The notes under the pieces are model-generated. The model worked only from the letters and a program-made list of their open reading frames with translations. It was not told the origin of the DNA and did no database searches. A stretch of 18,214 nucleotides of DNA from an uncultured Bacilli bacterium (GTDB lineage: Bacteria > Bacillota_I > Bacilli_A > RF39 > UBA660): NCBI GenBank assembly GCA_934086815.1, contig CAKOIM010000021.1:1-18214 (forward strand), in the 5' to 3' direction. Of the stretch, positions 15,568 to 18,214 are shown piece by piece. Made by a program: the position numbers and the translations under genes. Every line of letters begins with the position of its first letter. Position 1 is the first letter of the stretch.

Positions 15568-15595
15568 TATTAAGAAATGAGGAAGGAGCTGAATT

Positions 15596-15859
15596 ATGCC
15601 AAACATTAAAAGTTCAAAAAAAGCTGTTAAAGTAATAGCTAAGAAAACTGAAAATAATCATGAACTTAAAATGCGTGTTCATAACCTTATTAAAAACTGC
15701 GAAAAAGCAATTGCTGCTCAAAATGTTGAAGAAGCAAATAAATTAAACAAAGATATTCAAAAATATATAGATAAAGCAGTTAGTAAGGGGTTAATTAAGA
15801 AAAATACTGCTGACCGTCAAAAATCAAGATTGACACAAAAAATTAAAAATATGAAGTAA
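15596..15859 (+). CDS. rpsT: 30S ribosomal protein S20
   Basis: S20, 87 residues, basic and helical. Family marks are MPNIKSSKKAVK at the start, NLIKNCEKAIAAQN, and KGLIKKNTADRQKSRLTQKI near the end. The ribosome-binding site AAGGAG is 7 nt before ATG. In B. subtilis rpsT is also a neighbour of the spoIIP-lepA cluster. Confidence 0.96.
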   Translation: MPNIKSSKKAVKVIAKKTENNHELKMRVHNLIKNCEKAIAAQNVEEANKLNKDIQKYIDKAVSKGLIKKNTADRQKSRLTQKIKNMK

Positions 15860-15880
15860 TTTCTTTACTTTATTTTTTTT
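15852..15880 (+). terminator. Weak terminator of rpsT
   Basis: An AT-rich hairpin (TGAAGTAA 15852-15859 with TTACTTTA 15865-15872, one G-T pair) is followed by eight T's. The stem is weak and contains the rpsT stop codon. Partial read-through into the next gene is plausible. Confidence 0.45.
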
Positions 15881-15892
15881 TGCCTTTATTAT
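15864..15892 (+). promoter_or_regulatory. Possible promoter of the transglutaminase-like gene
   Basis: TTTACT (15864-15869), 17-bp spacer and TATTAT (15887-15892), overlapping the rpsT terminator. Both boxes are imperfect and the region is extremely AT-rich, so this is tentative. Confidence 0.3.
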
Positions 15893-15914
15893 ATATATAA
15901 AGAGGATGATTGAA

Positions 15915-16862
15915 ATGAAAAAATTAATACTACCCTTGTGTTCAATGGCAATAATTATAGTAACAATTATATACCTAGGGCCAATAACTGATAAACTTGT
16001 AAATGTAATAGATAAAGATCCAATCTTAGTTTTAAAACCAAGTGATTCTTTTACAAAAAATAAAGATTATTTATTTGTACAAAGAAGTAATGATTTTAGA
16101 CCATACTCTTATCAAGATTTATTAAATATATATTATACTGTTATAGATAATGGCTGGAAGGAATTTACTTTTTATTGTCCAGAAGAATATAAAAATTGTG
16201 TAAGTGATGCTACTAAGATAAGCGGAGATGAATTAATACTTACTCATTTAAATAATTATGTTCATCCATTTAATAGTTTTACAAATATTAAAAGTAGTAT
16301 AAATGATAATGGTGAAATTACTTTAAAAGTTTTTTATCTTTATAGTGAAAAAAGAATTAATGAAATAACAGAAAAAGTTGAGGAAATATTAAATAGCTTA
16401 AATGTTAATGATTTAGAAGATTATGATAAGATTAAAACAGTTCATGATTATATAATTAATAATGTTAAGTATGATGTAGATAGAAATGAAGTAAATGATA
16501 GTAAATATGAATCTTACAATGCTTATGGGCCTTTATTTCAAGGATATGCAACTTGTAATGGATATACTGATTTAATGGCAATATTTTTAACTAAAATGGG
16601 ATTTGATAATTATAAGATAGCTACGACTAAAGATGAAATAAGTTATTCAAATACTGGACATATTTGGAATGCTGTTAAAGTTAATGATGAATGGTTACAC
16701 TTAGATTTAACTTGGGACGATCCTGTAAGTGATGATAAAAAAGATTATTTATTTCATACCTACTTCTTAGTTTCAACCGAAGCTATGATGGAAGCAGATA
16801 AAGGTGAAACAGTTATAGAAGAACATAACTTTAATAGACTATATTATTTAGAATACAATTAA
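15915..16862 (+). CDS. Membrane-anchored transglutaminase-like protein
   Basis: A 315-residue protein with an N-terminal membrane helix or uncleaved signal (about 4-22, ILPLCSMAIIIVTIIYLG) and a C-terminal transglutaminase-like domain. The Cys-His-Asp triad is visible: Cys214 in YATCNGYT, His249 in TGHIWNAVKV, Asp264 in HLDLTWDDP. KTVHDYIINNVKYD just before the Cys is typical of the fold. The middle part (~45-150) has no domain I recognise. It would act outside the membrane, as a protease or cross-linking enzyme; the substrate is unknown. I prefer ATG 15915, with AGAGGAT 7 nt upstream, to ATG 15906, which directly abuts that site. Confidence 0.85.
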   Translation: MKKLILPLCSMAIIIVTIIYLGPITDKLVNVIDKDPILVLKPSDSFTKNKDYLFVQRSNDFRPYSYQDLLNIYYTVIDNGWKEFTFYCPEEYKNCVSDATKISGDELILTHLNNYVHPFNSFTNIKSSINDNGEITLKVFYLYSEKRINEITEKVEEILNSLNVNDLEDYDKIKTVHDYIINNVKYDVDRNEVNDSKYESYNAYGPLFQGYATCNGYTDLMAIFLTKMGFDNYKIATTKDEISYSNTGHIWNAVKVNDEWLHLDLTWDDPVSDDKKDYLFHTYFLVSTEAMMEADKGETVIEEHNFNRLYYLEYN

Positions 16863-16888
16863 AAAAAGCAATGTGATGTTGCTTTTTT
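16862..16888. terminator. Bidirectional terminator between convergent genes
   Basis: A perfect 10-bp inverted repeat (16862-16871 AAAAAAGCAA with 16879-16888 TTGCTTTTTT) with a 7-nt loop. It serves the transglutaminase-like gene on plus and the exported protein gene on minus; it touches both stop codons. Confidence 0.85.
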
Positions 16889-18140
16889 AGTTTATTAAAA
16901 TCGGTGATGAGATAGTTCCGGATCCGGATACATAAGCTATTGTTGACTTCAGATAAAGGACTGGGCGCGCCGCACACGTGTAATTATTAATAAAATCAAA
17001 ATACATGCCGCCACTATAGCTCACAATGAAAGCAAAGTCCGACAAGTTCGTCTGAGGCGCCAATGTCCATTCTAAAAGTCCCATATACATCCAATTATCT
17101 GCTATATTCTCATTATAATTATTAAGTGTTATAACCCAAGAATTAGATGATGCTGCATATCCATAGTCAGTAACATACATTAACCCTACTTTTGCATTTG
17201 CTTTTTGATCAGTTTCCGGACTATTTATTTCATTTTGATATGCTGTTGGAGGTGTTTGCATTCCAATATTATCCCAAGTGTTTCCTCCGACTTTCCATGT
17301 ATGGACTGATATTTTTTCTGACCATTTTGTCCCTATATTATTTATATAATTCTTATTTAAATTTACTGTATTTAAATTACTTTCACTCCATGTATTTGTA
17401 TTGTATCCACTCCAATAATATCCCCCAATTTCAGATGTATAGTTTTGACCTTTATTAGTACCCTTGTTTCCTGTTGCTTGATATGTTTTTCCATAATCCC
17501 CATCCGTTCCTAATAATGTTGATTTTGCATAATCATACTTTATTAGTTTTACTTCATCACCAAACACTCCGATGATTCTATATAAATTATCTGTTGGACA
17601 TGTTCCGTCTTGAGAATCATAACCAAAACATACAAAGTTATTTGTAGTATCACTTGGGCCTGCATAACGATATGAATTATCTCCTGTTCCATTTGGTAAA
17701 CTATTATTATGATAATATAAATTATTTTCTCCTTGCTTCGTATATAGCTTTTTAATGCAATTTGACATTGTATCTCCATTAGAACATACTTCATTTATTG
17801 CTGGTGGAACATATACATCAAAATACACATAGCACTTATCTGATGTATTACCAATCATAACTACATTATTCTTAGTGTCATCCCAACTTAAACTACTCCC
17901 TTTTTCGCATTTAGATAAACTTTCATTAAACGTATAGCCTTCCGTCGGCCATGAACTTGCCGACGTTTTTTGATACTCACCAGAACCAGCACTTGTTTCT
18001 AACATCATACTTAATAAATTATTATTAACTTTTTTAATTTCCTTATTTTCATATGTTTCACTAACGTTATTAGTTTTATAAACATAAAAACCTGCCCCAG
18101 ATAACAAAGCTACAACCACACTCACAATAAATCTTCGCAT
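16887..18140 (-). CDS. Exported protein with DUF6273-like (possible C-type-lectin-fold) C-terminal domain
   Basis: A 417-residue protein with an N-terminal signal or anchor (about 3-20, RFIVSVVVALLSGAGFYV). A cysteine-containing segment follows at 63-110 (SSWPTEGY, SLSKCEKG, SDKCYVYFDV), then a domain with YRIIGVFGDEVKLIKYD (187-203), SNSWVITLNN, LEWTLAP and a closing ARPVLYLKSTI...VSGSGT. The ending recalls gut Bacillota surface proteins of the DUF6273 type, some thought to have a C-type-lectin-like fold; assignment is from memory of the pattern. The last ~170 bp have codon use quite unlike the rest (GCG, CGC, CTG, TCG). The ribosome-binding site is unclear: GGGAAAG lies 10 nt before ATG. 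Confidence 0.7.
   Translation of the reverse strand: MRRFIVSVVVALLSGAGFYVYKTNNVSETYENKEIKKVNNNLLSMMLETSAGSGEYQKTSASSWPTEGYTFNESLSKCEKGSSLSWDDTKNNVVMIGNTSDKCYVYFDVYVPPAINEVCSNGDTMSNCIKKLYTKQGENNLYYHNNSLPNGTGDNSYRYAGPSDTTNNFVCFGYDSQDGTCPTDNLYRIIGVFGDEVKLIKYDYAKSTLLGTDGDYGKTYQATGNKGTNKGQNYTSEIGGYYWSGYNTNTWSESNLNTVNLNKNYINNIGTKWSEKISVHTWKVGGNTWDNIGMQTPPTAYQNEINSPETDQKANAKVGLMYVTDYGYAASSNSWVITLNNYNENIADNWMYMGLLEWTLAPQTNLSDFAFIVSYSGGMYFDFINNYTCAARPVLYLKSTIAYVSGSGTISSPILIN
16911..17085 (-). other. Compositionally distinct 3' segment of the exported protein gene
   Basis: By hand count, 16921-16980 is about 52% GC and 17041-17100 about 42%, in a window otherwise near 25-30%. In gene sense, residues 374-387 use 13 of 14 codons ending in T or C, followed by GCG GCG CGC CCA. 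A 12-bp palindrome TCCGGATCCGGA (16917-16928) and GGCGCGCC (16964-16971) lie here. See findings for interpretation. Confidence 0.6.
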
Positions 18141-18160
18141 AACAAAAAGACTTTCCCTTT

Positions 18161-18214
18161 CCGAAGCCTCTTATCCCGAAGCCTCTTATCCCGAAGCCTC
18201 TTATCCCGAAGCCT
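18161..18214. repeat. 15-bp tandem repeat at the right edge
   Basis: CCGAAGCCTCTTATC is repeated three times exactly plus nine bases of a fourth copy, and continues to the window end. It is about 53% GC, far above its surroundings, and lies 20 bp upstream of the start codon of the exported protein. No inverted structure or spacer is seen, so it is not CRISPR. The full copy number is unknown. Confidence 0.9.

Noticed and set aside
17192..17794. Open frames in other frames and strand of the exported protein gene
   Set aside because: Low-complexity translations without signals; the long minus frame has a signal peptide and recognisable motifs.
18161..18214. CRISPR array, or coding repeat (one plus-strand frame reads EASYP repeated)
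   Set aside because: Units are contiguous without spacers. The pentapeptide reading has no start or ribosome-binding site in the window and is most likely coincidence, although the gene beyond the edge cannot be seen.

Overview
The window is very AT-rich, uses the standard genetic code (TGA works as a stop, for example in gerA and spoIIP) and carries endospore genes: a gerA-gerC-gerB germinant receptor operon, spoIIP and a yqxA-like gene. The gene order spoIIP-yqxA-lepA-(...)-hemW with rpsT nearby matches the Bacillus subtilis neighbourhood. This points to a low-GC, spore-forming Bacillota of class Bacilli, probably one of the uncultured gut-type lineages. The taxonomy is inference; the gene calls come from motifs and synteny.

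Layout. 1-55: 5' end of a minus-strand gene leaving the window, with its own promoter (87-115). I see nothing coding between it and the terminator at 289. 297-1496: a minus-strand RNA m5U methyltransferase, divergent from 1553-5041, a plus-strand gerA-gerC-gerB operon. A bidirectional hairpin (5020-5052) separates this from rpsU-yqeY (5695 to 5051, minus). 5796-8533 (minus) is a compact bacteriocin locus: a C39-peptidase ABC exporter, a small membrane accessory-like protein, and two short overlapping genes of 46 and 54 codons for double-glycine-leader peptides. Each mature part has a GxxxG motif, so it looks like an undescribed two-peptide (class IIb-type) bacteriocin. 8608-14386 (minus) is a housekeeping and sporulation operon read spoIIP, yqxA-like, lepA, two paralogous unknown genes, hemW and a cadherin-like membrane protein. 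14487-16862 (plus) holds a DUF2974 hydrolase-like protein, rpsT and a membrane-anchored transglutaminase-like protein. 16887-18140 (minus) is an exported protein whose last ~170 bp differ sharply in composition from the rest and resemble the variable end of a diversity-generating-retroelement target. The window ends in a GC-rich 15-bp tandem repeat.

How it fits together. The exporter should cleave both leaders after Gly-Gly and export the peptides, helped by the small membrane protein. No separate immunity gene is obvious. The locus sits between hemW-linked genes and rpsU with almost no spare DNA, and I see no convincing terminator between it and the rpsU promoter. Genes are tightly packed: several stops overlap the next start, and several intrinsic terminators contain the stop codons of the genes they end.
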